Assembly (NCBI GenBank): GCA_964371725.1
Contig: CAYJNQ010000018.1
Coordinates: forward strand, 1-36,819
DNA: 36,819 bases
From: JAAYCI01 sp964371725
GTDB taxonomy: Bacteria > Bacillota > Clostridia > Oscillospirales > Ruminococcaceae
Reading direction: 5' to 3'
Positions 23,271 through 32,101 of this stretch are shown one piece after another (position 1 is the first letter of the stretch; every line of letters begins with the position of its first letter). The notes below the pieces were generated by a model. The model made no database searches. It had not been told where the DNA came from and saw only the letters and a list, made by a program, of their open reading frames with translations. Made by a program: the position numbers and the translations under genes.

Positions 23271-24580
23271 CCGCTCACCCCGATGTCGCACACCACCGAA
23301 TATTGCCCCGTGGCAAACACGCGGTCTTTGCTGGGCACCAAAACGCGCGCGGGCAAGGCCTGCTGTCCACTGCTTGTGGCCGTGAGTTCATAGGCATCCA
23401 CTTCCACCAAGATATTTTCGGGTAAAATCTCGTTCATCTGTTCTTCCGGCCCAATCAGCGTAACGTTTACCCCTTCGGAAATCGGCTCCACGTCCAGGCT
23501 TGGCGGGGCATTGGCAACACTCAAGTTCGTCACACGCACCACGCGTTCCACAAGACCCTCGTCCTCAAAATCAACCATCACCTGCTCTGCGGGGCTTTGG
23601 CTGCGCAGCCCTTCGGGCAGTTCTATGTCCAAGGGGCCCAGTTCCCAGCCAAGGCCCAAATCCGAAATGTCTATCTCGGCCACGGTGAACGGGTTTTGCA
23701 AGTTGGAAAACGCCTGCGAAGAACCCACCACCTCAATGGAATCGGCCGAGAGGGAGATAAGGCTTTCAACCCATTCGATATCAAAACCCTGCCGGTAGCC
23801 AATCAGGCCCACATCAAGCCCCACTTCGCGAATTTCCAAAATGGGCACGGTCACCTCCACCTCGGTAACCGGGGTGATGCTGAGCCCACTCGACACCACC
23901 GAGTTGCCCTCGGCGTCCAGCAGCATCAAAGGCACGGTATAGCTGCCACTTTCCACGCGTTCTTCCCGCTCTTCCACCACGGCCACAACCTGCACCACCT
24001 TTGCCATTTCGCTGGCAGGCCCCGTAAGGGTCACTTCACTTTGGGAAGAGATGGCCGTGTCTTTAAAATAGCCGGACGCAGCCGTGATATCAGACGCTTG
24101 CACCACCACGGGGAAGGTTCTTGTTTGCACTTCTTCAAACGTAAGGCTCACCGTTGTGGCAGGCTCGCTATCCAGCGAATGTTCCCCGTTTTGCAAGCTG
24201 AATGCCTGAATGTTGTAAGAGCCGGAAGAGGTTTTGATTGCCTCAAGCGGAATGTTGTATGTGCCGGGGCCCACCACGGCGCTGTAATCGGCATACACGT
24301 CCACATCGTTGTCTGAAAAGCCGCTTATCAAAGAGGTGTCTCCGCTCACCTGCACCTCGGCATAGCCCAAATCCGTAAGGTCGGTTACAATTTGCAAATC
24401 ATACAGGCGGTAATCCTCGGCCCTTTGCTCGTAATCAATCGTCACATTGGACAGCACCAGGGTTTCGCCGGGGTTCACAAAACCCGCCACCACCACCCAG
24501 CTGAGGAAGGCCAACACAAACGAAACCGGCAAAATGAAGCGCTTGTCGTTAAACAGGCGGATGTTTATCCTTTTTTTCAT
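23267..24580 (-). CDS. cdaR: YbbR-domain protein, CdaA regulator CdaR
   Basis: This 437-residue protein has a short basic cytoplasmic start, one membrane helix (about 14-34, PVSFVLAFLSWVVVAGFV) and a long extracytoplasmic part. That part is built of repeated beta-rich YbbR domains; four repeats can be made out, each ending near a valine-rich strand. CdaR binds and modulates the diadenylate cyclase CdaA at the membrane. The ATG overlaps the cdaA stop (ATGA), and AAGGGGGAAGACGC supplies the ribosome site, so the two should be made together. Confidence 0.92.
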   Translation of the reverse strand: MKKRINIRLFNDKRFILPVSFVLAFLSWVVVAGFVNPGETLVLSNVTIDYEQRAEDYRLYDLQIVTDLTDLGYAEVQVSGDTSLISGFSDNDVDVYADYSAVVGPGTYNIPLEAIKTSSGSYNIQAFSLQNGEHSLDSEPATTVSLTFEEVQTRTFPVVVQASDITAASGYFKDTAISSQSEVTLTGPASEMAKVVQVVAVVEEREERVESGSYTVPLMLLDAEGNSVVSSGLSITPVTEVEVTVPILEIREVGLDVGLIGYRQGFDIEWVESLISLSADSIEVVGSSQAFSNLQNPFTVAEIDISDLGLGWELGPLDIELPEGLRSQSPAEQVMVDFEDEGLVERVVRVTNLSVANAPPSLDVEPISEGVNVTLIGPEEQMNEILPENILVEVDAYELTATSSGQQALPARVLVPSKDRVFATGQYSVVCDIGVSG

Positions 24581-25458
24581 GCGTCTTCCCCCTTTGGCCG
24601 CTTGCGCTTTTTCTTTTGCGGTTCCGCGACGGGCAAAATGAGGTCGCTTATCAACATATTGAACAAATTTTGGCGGTCAAGGCGGCGAATCATCACCCCG
24701 TTTTTCGCCAGGGAAATGATGCCGGTTTCCTCGCTTACCACCACCACAATGGCATCGGAGCTTTCGCTCATGCCAAGGGCCGAGCGGTGGCGCGTGCCCA
24801 TGTCTTTGCTAATTTCCAAATTGTTCGACAAGGGTAAAAAGCACCCGGCCGCTTCCACAAGGCCGTCGCGCACCACCACGGCGCCGTCGTGCAGGGGCGT
24901 TCCCTCAAAAAAAATGGTTTCCAGCACCTCCACATTCGGCTCGGAACGCAAGGTGGTGCCCGTGCGAATCACCTCGCTTAAATTGGTGCTGCGCTCTAGC
25001 ACAATCAACGCGCCACAGCGCTCTTCCGCCATGTGTTCCGAGGCATCGCACACGGCCACAATCGCTTTTTTCCATTTTTCTCTTTCCGCTTCGCTTAGCG
25101 AAGGAGGCCTAAAAATACGCGAACTGATGGCGTTTAATTCGCCCACCTGTTCCATGGCCCTGCGCAATTCCGGCTGAAAGATAATGGCCAGCACAATGAT
25201 GCCGAAACTCATGATGGATTGCAAAACAAACTCCATCGTGCGCATATTCAAAAGCGACACCAGCACATAGGCCGCAATCAACAGCACAATGCCTTTTGTA
25301 ATTTGCGAAGCCCGCGTGTTGCGCACAAGCACAATCACCTCATAAATCAGGAGAGTGACAAGCAAAATATCCAGGATATCGGTGATGTTGATGTCCCGAA
25401 ACAACAGCGTTATTTGGCCCCAAAAATTGCTGAGCGCATGGTTCAGTATTTCGTTCAA
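24577..25458 (-). CDS. cdaA: Membrane diadenylate cyclase CdaA
   Basis: This enzyme makes c-di-AMP from two ATP. Three membrane helices (about 27-47, 55-72, 80-96) are followed by the DAC domain. DGA (191-193, in TPLHDGAVVV) and RHR (223-225, in GTRHRSALGMSE) are the catalytic motifs. The start is placed at TTG 25458 (293 residues) because GGGGGAG lies five bases upstream. A GTG 11 codons earlier and an internal ATG have no comparable ribosome site. The basic C-terminal tail (KKKRKRPKGEDA) is typical. It is the first gene of the long leftward run to 13651. Confidence 0.94.
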   Translation of the reverse strand: MNEILNHALSNFWGQITLLFRDINITDILDILLVTLLIYEVIVLVRNTRASQITKGIVLLIAAYVLVSLLNMRTMEFVLQSIMSFGIIVLAIIFQPELRRAMEQVGELNAISSRIFRPPSLSEAEREKWKKAIVAVCDASEHMAEERCGALIVLERSTNLSEVIRTGTTLRSEPNVEVLETIFFEGTPLHDGAVVVRDGLVEAAGCFLPLSNNLEISKDMGTRHRSALGMSESSDAIVVVVSEETGIISLAKNGVMIRRLDRQNLFNMLISDLILPVAEPQKKKRKRPKGEDA

Positions 25459-25524
25459 GCTTACTCCCCCTATGTTTATCATAAAAACCACCGCACAGAA
25501 CGGCTTTTTAATCTATACCCTTTC

Positions 25525-25552
25525 ATTATAACACACAACACGGCCAACTCAA
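25525..25552 (-). promoter_or_regulatory. Candidate promoter of the cdaA operon
   Basis: TATAAT (25530-25525) is clear. TTGAGT (25552-25547) lies 16 bp upstream and would be the -35 box. The -35 box and spacer lie inside the hairpin at 25535-25571. Confidence 0.6.
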
Positions 25553-25571
25553 AGCGAGTGGGCCGTGTTGT
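25535..25571 (-). terminator. Hairpin after ispDF, overlapping the cdaA promoter
   Basis: ACAACACGGCC (25535-25545) pairs perfectly with GGCCGTGTTGT (25561-25571); ACTC/GAGT extends the stem inward. No T-run follows on the minus strand, so it is an atypical terminator or a regulatory structure. Confidence 0.55.
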
Positions 25572-25595
25572 AAATGTTCTGTAACGCCGCGGCGC

Positions 25596-26744
25596 CTACT
25601 GTGCATACAAAAGCGCCACACAGTGGGCCGCTATCCCCTCTTCTTTGCCCGTAAAACCTAGCCTTTCTTCCGTGGTTGCCTTCACGCTAACACAGGACAA
25701 ATCTGCCTGCATGGCCTTTGCCAAATTGTTGCGCATGGCCGCAATGTGCCCGGCCAGTTTCGGGCTTTGGCACAGAAGCGTGGCGTCGATATTGTGCACA
25801 ACATAACCCTCGCTTCGCACTTTTTCAAGGCATTTGCTCAGCATCCACAGGCTGGATATGCCTGCATAGGCGGCGTCTGTATCCGGGAAATGGCGGCCGA
25901 TGTCTCCCAGTGCCAAGGCGCCCAGCAAGGCATCAATCACGGCGTGGCACAAAACATCGGCGTCCGAATGCCCTTGCAAACCTTTCGGGTGCGGCACCGT
26001 TACACCACCCAGCACCAAGGGCCGCCCCGTTACCAGGCGGTGCACATCGTAGCCGTGCCCAATGCGCAGCGGCCGCATACTGGCTTCGCCCAGCAAATCC
26101 TCGGGGGTTGTCAATTTTCGGTTTGTGCTCTCCCCCTCCACGAGCATCACGGGGAAATCGGCACGCTCAAACACCATGCAGTCGTCTGTCAGCTGCTCAT
26201 ACTCCTCGGGCTTTATCTCGGAAAGCGCTTTCAAATAGCGTTCGCGCAAAAACACCTGCGGGGTTTGCACCGTGGCAAGGTCTGCCCTTGGCACGGTTTC
26301 GGCCACCACGCTCTCGCTCACCTTTTTCACGGTGTCTTGCACAGGCAAGGCCGGCGCCGCAGCGCCCGCGTCCGCCGCCACTTTGATAAGGCGCGTGATG
26401 AGCTCCTCCGACACAAAGGGGCGCGCCGCATCGTGGATGACAACAAAGTGCGCATCGGAAGCGGCCTTCACCCCGTTCGACACAGAGTGCGCACGCGTTA
26501 GCCCCCCTTGCACCATCCGCACCGGTTTCGGTTGTGGGGTTTCCTCCAAAAGGCGCGCAAGGCGAGGCATATTGTCTCCGGCCACAAGCACCACCTCATC
26601 CACCTGAGGGTGCCCGGTTAATTTTTCCAGCGAAATCAACACCACCTCGCGGCAATGAATGCGGTAAAACAGTTTGTCAAACCCCATACGCTGCGAACGC
26701 CCGGCAGCCACCAAGATCCCGACAACTTTCTTTCCGTCTATCAT
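25596..26744 (-). CDS. ispDF: Bifunctional IspD-IspF isoprenoid enzyme
   Basis: This 382-residue fusion covers two steps of the MEP pathway. The IspD part (about 5-222) makes CDP-methylerythritol: VAAGRSQRMGFDK (12-24), QGGLTRAHSVSNGV, VIHDAARPFV, and QTPQVF. The IspF part (about 226-382) makes the cyclic diphosphate: RIGHGYDVHR with zinc ligands Asp233 and His235, GHSDADVLCHAVIDALLGA with His267, GDIGRHFPDTD, and KATTEERLGFTG. The middle enzyme IspE is not fused. AATTAAGGAGACAAT precedes the ATG. It is a single-gene unit divergent from the copper ATPase across repeat copy 3. Confidence 0.96.
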   Translation of the reverse strand: MIDGKKVVGILVAAGRSQRMGFDKLFYRIHCREVVLISLEKLTGHPQVDEVVLVAGDNMPRLARLLEETPQPKPVRMVQGGLTRAHSVSNGVKAASDAHFVVIHDAARPFVSEELITRLIKVAADAGAAAPALPVQDTVKKVSESVVAETVPRADLATVQTPQVFLRERYLKALSEIKPEEYEQLTDDCMVFERADFPVMLVEGESTNRKLTTPEDLLGEASMRPLRIGHGYDVHRLVTGRPLVLGGVTVPHPKGLQGHSDADVLCHAVIDALLGALALGDIGRHFPDTDAAYAGISSLWMLSKCLEKVRSEGYVVHNIDATLLCQSPKLAGHIAAMRNNLAKAMQADLSCVSVKATTEERLGFTGKEEGIAAHCVALLYAQ

Positions 26745-26807
26745 ATTGTCTCCTTAATTCGCGCGTTAATTGGCACTCTCCTCTATACTTTATATATCTT
26801 ATTCTAC

Positions 26808-26836
26808 ACTATACTCTATATCCACTAAAAAATCTA
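26808..26836 (-). promoter_or_regulatory. Weak candidate promoter of ispDF
   Basis: TATAGT (26813-26808) with TAGATT (26836-26831) 17 bp upstream sits in a very AT-rich stretch between ispDF and repeat copy 3. Other -10-like sequences occur nearby, so the assignment is uncertain. Confidence 0.35.
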
Positions 26837-26892
26837 CTGTTTTTTTGTGCAAAGAGGAAAAAATTCGCTTTTTGGGCCGGCTCTGCGGAAAG

Positions 26893-27083
26893 ACCTTGGA
26901 GCGCCGCCCCAAACCCCGCCACTTTGAAAAGTGGACAAACTTTTTTCTAAATGGCACACACAGCGCGAGTGTGTGCCAACCAAAAGGCAAAGGGCGGTTT
27001 CCACTTGTGTGCACCCTTTAGAAAAAGCTTTTGCACCTGTTTTTCTCGAATGGCAGATGGGGGTTTTGGCAGCGCCCCAAGGT
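26893..27083. repeat. Dispersed inverted-repeat element, copy 3
   Basis: This 191-bp element has the same orientation as copy 1. The left end reads ACCTTGGAGCGCCGCCCCAA, with one change from the consensus. It is followed by CCCCGCC, the CCACTT-TGAA-AAGTGG hairpin (26919-26934) and ACAAACTTTTTT. The right end has AAAAAGCTTTTGCACCTG, a degraded version of the TTTTCTCGAA hairpin, then GGCAGCGCCCCAAGGT. It is the shortest and most diverged copy. It lies between divergent ispDF and copA. The flank GGTCTTGCGCACG beyond the right end resembles the left flank of copy 2, so the repeat may extend about 15 bp further out. Confidence 0.82.
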
Positions 27084-27117
27084 CTTGCGCACGCCGACCC
27101 TGCAGGCGGGCAAGGTC

Positions 27118-27146
27118 TTGTAAAACCGAGAAGTGCACTGTACAAT
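27118..27146 (+). promoter_or_regulatory. Candidate promoter of the copper ATPase gene
   Basis: TTGTAA (27118-27123) and TACAAT (27141-27146) are 17 bp apart, ending 22 bases before the ATG. No CsoR- or CueR-like operator was recognised. Confidence 0.65.
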
Positions 27147-27168
27147 AAAGTTATACGGAGGTTCTTTT

Positions 27169-29706
27169 ATGACAACACAAACATTTTCTGTGCGTGGCAT
27201 GAGTTGTGCCGCCTGTTCTGCCACGATTGAAAAGGCTGTTTCTGCCCTTTCGGGCGTGCAAAAAACCGAGGTGAATTTGCTTACAGGCTCGATGCGTGTG
27301 CAATACGACGAAACCCTGCAAAGTGCACAGGGCATTGTCAGCTGTGTGCAAAAAGCCGGCTACGAGGCTATTTTGCCGCCGGATTCCGCCGCGAAAGTGG
27401 CGGCATCCCCCGTGCAAAGCGCGGGGGAAAATACGGAAATTTCACAGATGAAGCGGCGTTTTATCGGCTCTTTACTTTTTTTGTTGCCCCTGATGTACTT
27501 GAGCATGGGGCACATGGTGGGCCTTGCCCCGCCCGCATTTTTAGCCGGCGTGGAAAACGCCGTTGGCTTCACGCTCACGCAGTTTTTGCTGTGCCTGCCC
27601 ATCGTTTTGCTCAATAAAAAATATTTCACGGGCGGCTTTGCCGCTTTATGGCGGCGCCACCCCAACATGGACAGCCTCATTGCGCTGGGTGCCACGGCCG
27701 CTTTGGGCTATGGTGTTTTCGCTTTGTATCGCATCGGTTGGGCCTTGGGCCACGGCGACACCGCGCTTGCGCACAGCTATTTGCACGATTTGTATTTTGA
27801 AAGTGCGGCCATGATTTTAACCCTCATCACGCTGGGAAAACTGCTGGAAACCCTTGCCAAAGGGCGCACAAGCTCTGCCATTTCGGCCCTGCTCGACCTC
27901 TCGCCCAAAACGGCGCTTTTGCTTCAAAACGGCGAGGAGAAAAGCATTCCGCTGGCCGAGGTGCAGGTGGGAGACGTGCTGGCCGTGAAACCCGGCGCGC
28001 GTGTTCCCGTGGACGGCCTTGTGCAAAGCGGCAACACGGCCGTGGATGAATCGGCACTAACCGGGGAAAGCTTGCCCGTGGACAAAACCGCGGGCGACCG
28101 TGTTACGGGTGCCACCGTGAACTTGGGCGGCTATTTCACAATGACGGCCACGCGCGTGGGCGAAGACACCACGCTCTCGCAAATTATTGCGCTTGTGGAG
28201 CAGGCCGGCGCGGGCAAAGCCCCCATCTCCAAACTGGCCGACCGCGTAAGCGGTGTGTTTGTGCCCGTTGTCATGGCCATTGCCGCGCTTGTTTTTTCGG
28301 TTTGGCTCGTCCTTGGCTCGGGCTTTGAATTCGCGCTTTCGCGCGCTGTCACGGTGCTGGTTATCTCCTGCCCGTGTGCGCTGGGGCTGGCCACGCCCGT
28401 GGCCGTGATGGTGGGCACGGGGCGCGGCGCGAAAAGCGGCCTTTTGTATAAAAATGCCGAAACGCTGGAGACCCTCGCCTATGTGGATTGCCTTGTGCTG
28501 GACAAAACCGGCACGGTAACACAGGGCACGCCGCAACTGGTGGCTTGCACCCCTTTCGGCCTTTCCGAGACCGAGCTTCTTTCCATCGCCTTCGGTTTGG
28601 AACAAAAAAGTGAACATCCACTGGCCAAGGCCGTGTGCCACGCGGCCAAAGAGCGCGGCATCACGCCGATAAACACAGACAGCTTCACCCCACTTTCCGG
28701 CCTTGGCCTTGAGGCCACGGCAAACGGCAAGCGGTATCTCGCCGGCAACGAACGCCTTTTGCGCGAGCGCGGCATTTCGCTTACCACCGCCGAAACCCTG
28801 GCCGAAAACAGCGCAAAAGAAGGCAAAACGCCGTTGTTTTTTGCCTGTGACGGCACCCTTATCGGCCTGTTGTTTGTGCGCGATCGCCCAAAAGAGGACA
28901 GCGCCGCTGCCATTGCCACGGTGCAAAAGCAGGGTCTGCGTGTGGTTTTGCTCACGGGCGACAACCGCCTCACGGCCGAAGCCGTGGGCCGCGAAGTGGG
29001 CGCCGATGAGGTGGTGGCCGAGGTGCTTCCCGCCGACAAAGAGGCCGCCGTGCACAAGCTGATGCAAGAGGGACACCGCGTGGCCATGGTGGGCGACGGC
29101 ATCAACGACGCGCCCGCCCTCACGCGTGCCGACGTGGGCATTGCCATTGGCGCGGGCACCGATGTTGCCATCGAAGCGGCCGATGTGGTGCTCATGAAAA
29201 GCAGCCTGGGCGACGCCGTGGCCGCCCTGGCACTTTCGCGCCGTGTGGTGCGGGGCATTCGGCAGAACTTGTTTTGGGCCTTTTTCTACAATGTCATCGG
29301 CATTCCCGTTGCCGCCGGTGTGCTCTATCCCGCTTTTGGCCTTCTGTTAAACCCCATGATTGGTGCGGCCGCCATGAGCCTATCCAGTATTTTTGTGGTC
29401 ACAAATTCGCTTCGCATCGGCCACTTCAAATCCCCAATGGTGGCTGTTTTGCCGCCTACCCTGCCCGCCACAACCCCCACAATAAAGGAGCCTGCTATGA
29501 CAAAAACCATCCACATTGAGGGCATGATGTGCGCCCATTGCACGGGCCATGTTGAAAAAGCTTTGCGCGCTTTGCCCGGCGTTTCCGATGTTTCGGTTTC
29601 TTTAGAAGAAAAAACCGCCCGCGTGCAAGGCGACGCGAGCGTTTCGGACGAAATTTTGAAAACCACCGTCACCGAAGCCGGCTATGAGGTGCAGGGTCTC
29701 GATTGA
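27169..29706 (+). CDS. copA: Copper-type P1B ATPase with N- and C-terminal HMA domains
   Basis: This 845-residue heavy-metal pump of the inner membrane begins with an HMA metal-binding domain (GMSCAAC, C13/C16). Eight predicted helices follow, with the actuator motif LTGES (297-301), the channel CPC (401-403) in ISCPCALGLATP, the phosphorylation motif DKTGT (445-449), and MVGDGINDAP. The CPC and CxxC set fits Cu(I). A second HMA domain (777-845, GMMCAHC, C788/C791) is fused at the C-terminus, after a Pro/Thr-rich linker. The start at 27169 follows ACGGAGG. An internal ribosome site lies before the C-terminal domain (separate entry). Convergent with mutS2. Confidence 0.94.
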   Translation: MTTQTFSVRGMSCAACSATIEKAVSALSGVQKTEVNLLTGSMRVQYDETLQSAQGIVSCVQKAGYEAILPPDSAAKVAASPVQSAGENTEISQMKRRFIGSLLFLLPLMYLSMGHMVGLAPPAFLAGVENAVGFTLTQFLLCLPIVLLNKKYFTGGFAALWRRHPNMDSLIALGATAALGYGVFALYRIGWALGHGDTALAHSYLHDLYFESAAMILTLITLGKLLETLAKGRTSSAISALLDLSPKTALLLQNGEEKSIPLAEVQVGDVLAVKPGARVPVDGLVQSGNTAVDESALTGESLPVDKTAGDRVTGATVNLGGYFTMTATRVGEDTTLSQIIALVEQAGAGKAPISKLADRVSGVFVPVVMAIAALVFSVWLVLGSGFEFALSRAVTVLVISCPCALGLATPVAVMVGTGRGAKSGLLYKNAETLETLAYVDCLVLDKTGTVTQGTPQLVACTPFGLSETELLSIAFGLEQKSEHPLAKAVCHAAKERGITPINTDSFTPLSGLGLEATANGKRYLAGNERLLRERGISLTTAETLAENSAKEGKTPLFFACDGTLIGLLFVRDRPKEDSAAAIATVQKQGLRVVLLTGDNRLTAEAVGREVGADEVVAEVLPADKEAAVHKLMQEGHRVAMVGDGINDAPALTRADVGIAIGAGTDVAIEAADVVLMKSSLGDAVAALALSRRVVRGIRQNLFWAFFYNVIGIPVAAGVLYPAFGLLLNPMIGAAAMSLSSIFVVTNSLRIGHFKSPMVAVLPPTLPATTPTIKEPAMTKTIHIEGMMCAHCTGHVEKALRALPGVSDVSVSLEEKTARVQGDASVSDEILKTTVTEAGYEVQGLD
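29484..29706 (+). CDS. Possible separately translated CopZ-like chaperone inside copA
   Basis: Within copA, AAAGGAG (29484-29490) lies six bases before an in-frame ATG at 29497. Starting there gives a 69-residue HMA protein (MTKTIHIEGMMCAHC to the shared stop). This is the length and composition of free CopZ copper chaperones. The sequence therefore allows the last domain to be made both as part of CopA and alone, or it records a recent copA-copZ fusion that kept the old ribosome site. The ribosome site and ATG are seen directly; actual internal initiation is inference. The coding part is 29497-29706. Confidence 0.45.
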
Positions 29707-29718
29707 TCCCTGTGCCCA

Positions 29719-32088
29719 TCACTTCAGCTCAGCCACGGTTACGCCATCCTCCCCCTCGCCATAGGTGCCAAGGCGGAAAGAGGCCACATTTCTGTGGCTT
29801 TTTAGGTGTTGTTTGATGGCGGCACGCAAAGCACCTGTGCCGCGCCCGTGGATGATGTACACGGGCGATAGGCCGTGCATCACAGCACTGTCGATAAACA
29901 AATCGGTCTCCATGAGAGCCTCCTCCACCGTTTTGCCCAAAAGGTGCAACTCGGTTTGCGGCGAGCGCTCGCCAAGGGGGCCTTTTCTTGCAATGGTGCT
30001 TTTCCCCCTTTGCGGCGGCTGTTTGCTGCGCGTGCTTTTTGCCAGTTCGGATAGCGGCAGTTTTGTGCGCAGGGCCCCCACGCGCACTTCCACAAGGTTG
30101 TTTTTGTTTGGCAAAGCCGTTACGGTGGCCGTTTTTTGCATGCCGGGCACCCACACCTCTTGCCCCACGCTCACCTCATTCAGCGGCACAAACACGGGCA
30201 TTTCCCGCCCCTCTTCATAGGGCACGGCAATGCCGGCCGCCTCTTTGCGCGCAATTTCGCGCGCCCTTTGTGCCTTTTGTGCCTCGCTTTTGCGTTTGTC
30301 CTTTTCAAGGCGCTTCATCTCGTCCAGCAGGGCATAGGCGCGGTTTTCCACATCGTCGCTTAGGGCCTTGGCCTTTCTGCGTGCGGCGGCCAGCTCCTCC
30401 TCGCCCTGGCGAATCAGCGCCTCTTGTTTTTGTTTGGCCGCTTCGAGCTGATGGTCGGCCAAATGGCGCAAGTGCTCTATCTGCGCCTCCTTGTCGTGCA
30501 CCTCTCGCTTCATGTCCTCAAGCTGGCCCAGCACGGTTTCAAAACGGCGTTGCTCGTGCGAAAGATGCTGCTTGGCCTGCTCGATCACCTCTTTGGGAAT
30601 GCCCAGTTTTTCGCCGATGAAAAAGGCGTTGCTGCGCCCGGGAACGCCCACTAAAAGCCGATAGGTGGGGCGCAGGGTTTCCACGTTGAACTCACAGCCC
30701 GCATTTTGCACGCCGGGCGTGTCCAAAGCAAAAAGCTTCAATTCGGCATAGTGGGTGGTGGCCATAACGCACGCACCCAAAGCGCGCAAACGCTCTAAAA
30801 TGGAAACCGCCAGCGCCGCACCCTCGGCGGGGTCTGTGCCGGCGCCAAGCTCGTCGAGCAGCACCAGCGTGTTCGGTGCCGCCTTTTGCAAAATATCGGT
30901 GATGTTGCGAATGTGCCCGGAAAACGTGGATAAACTTTGCTCAATACTCTGCTCGTCGCCGATATCGGCCAAAATTTCCCGAAACGCGCAGATGGAAGAA
31001 GTGTCGGCCGCCGGGATGAGATAGCCCATTTGCCCCATGGCACACAAAAGCCCCGCCGTTTTAAGCGAAACGGTTTTGCCGCCGGTGTTTGGCCCCGTAA
31101 TCACCATGGTGTCGCAGGTTTCGCCAAGGCTGATGTCCACGGGCACCACATGGTCTTTGTTTAAAAGCGGGTGCCGCGCCTTGTGCAGGGCAAAACGCGC
31201 CTCCTCGTGCACCTTGGGGCAAATGCCGCGCATGGCAAGGCCCAGCTCCGCCTTGGCAAGGCGCTTGTCAAGCTCCAGCATGGCCGCATAACTCGCCTCA
31301 AAAAACGGCGCAACGTCGGCAATGTCGGCCGAAAAATCACTCAGTATGCGCTCTATTTCGGCCTGCTCTGCATTTTTTAGCTGCAATATTTTGGCATTGG
31401 CCTCCACCACGGCCGCCGGCTCTACAAACAAAGTGCCCCCGCTTTGCGACACATCGTGGATAACGCCGCTTACCTCGCCGCGGTGCTCGGCTTTCACGGG
31501 CACCACATAGCGCCCGTTTCGCAGCGAGACAAGGCTCTCTTGCAAATAGCGGCCCGCATTCGGGTTTTTAAGCACTTTGTCGAGCTTTTCCCGAATGGAA
31601 TTTTCCGCGATGCGTATTTTGCGGCGCACATCATACAATTCGCCGCTGGCGTTGTCGGCCATTTCGGTTTCCGACAAAATGGCCGCTCGAATGCTTTTTT
31701 CCAGTGTTCTTTGGGGGCTTAAGGTAAAGAACAAATCGGCCAAGGGGGTGTTTTCCACCTCCTCTTTTGCAAACCATGCGTCGAGTTTATCGATATTCTG
31801 CAAGGCCCCCGCCACGCAAAGCAGCTCCGCCATAGACAAAATACCGCCTTTTTTTGCGCGCAAAACGGCCTCTTTTGCCCCCTTGCAGGAGGAAAGGCGC
31901 GGGTTTCCGTTTTGCACAAGGTGCGAGGCCAGCGCATCGGTTTGCGCAAGCAAAAAACGCACCTCGGCGCTGTCTGTGCAAATGCGCTCGCCGCAAAGGG
32001 CCTCTTTGCTCTCTTGGCAAGCGGCATAGGGCACGGCCAAGGCCACCACCTTGGCTATCTCTAAATTGGCGTAATCTCTTTCATTCAT
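29719..32088 (-). CDS. mutS2: MutS2 ATPase with Smr nuclease domain
   Basis: This 789-residue MutS2 has the MutS core and ATPase: Walker A GPNTGGKT (332-339) and Walker B LVLLDELGAGTDP (408-420). A long charged coiled coil (about 510-620) and a KOW-like segment follow. The C-terminal Smr domain (about 710-789) has ELHLLGKTVEEA and the HGRGTGALR motif. It lacks the mismatch-recognition domain. In B. subtilis MutS2 splits collided ribosomes; it has also been linked to limiting recombination. ATG 32088 is chosen since CGGAGAG lies just before it; an upstream TTG overlapping recO has poor spacing. It is the last gene of the phoH operon. Confidence 0.94.
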   Translation of the reverse strand: MNERDYANLEIAKVVALAVPYAACQESKEALCGERICTDSAEVRFLLAQTDALASHLVQNGNPRLSSCKGAKEAVLRAKKGGILSMAELLCVAGALQNIDKLDAWFAKEEVENTPLADLFFTLSPQRTLEKSIRAAILSETEMADNASGELYDVRRKIRIAENSIREKLDKVLKNPNAGRYLQESLVSLRNGRYVVPVKAEHRGEVSGVIHDVSQSGGTLFVEPAAVVEANAKILQLKNAEQAEIERILSDFSADIADVAPFFEASYAAMLELDKRLAKAELGLAMRGICPKVHEEARFALHKARHPLLNKDHVVPVDISLGETCDTMVITGPNTGGKTVSLKTAGLLCAMGQMGYLIPAADTSSICAFREILADIGDEQSIEQSLSTFSGHIRNITDILQKAAPNTLVLLDELGAGTDPAEGAALAVSILERLRALGACVMATTHYAELKLFALDTPGVQNAGCEFNVETLRPTYRLLVGVPGRSNAFFIGEKLGIPKEVIEQAKQHLSHEQRRFETVLGQLEDMKREVHDKEAQIEHLRHLADHQLEAAKQKQEALIRQGEEELAAARRKAKALSDDVENRAYALLDEMKRLEKDKRKSEAQKAQRAREIARKEAAGIAVPYEEGREMPVFVPLNEVSVGQEVWVPGMQKTATVTALPNKNNLVEVRVGALRTKLPLSELAKSTRSKQPPQRGKSTIARKGPLGERSPQTELHLLGKTVEEALMETDLFIDSAVMHGLSPVYIIHGRGTGALRAAIKQHLKSHRNVASFRLGTYGEGEDGVTVAELK

Positions 32089-32101
32089 GCTTTCTCTCCG
32101 T

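Noticed and set aside
26799..27335. Several overlapping frames in repeat copy 3 with phrases such as FEKWTNFF and GAAPQGL; the same in copies 1 and 2
   Set aside because: They recur only because the repeat recurs, occur on both strands, lack proper ribosome sites, and change frame between copies.
28057..29076. 339-codon minus-strand frame opposite copA
   Set aside because: It is a shadow of the GC-rich copA gene with Gly/His/Arg-rich composition and no ribosome site.
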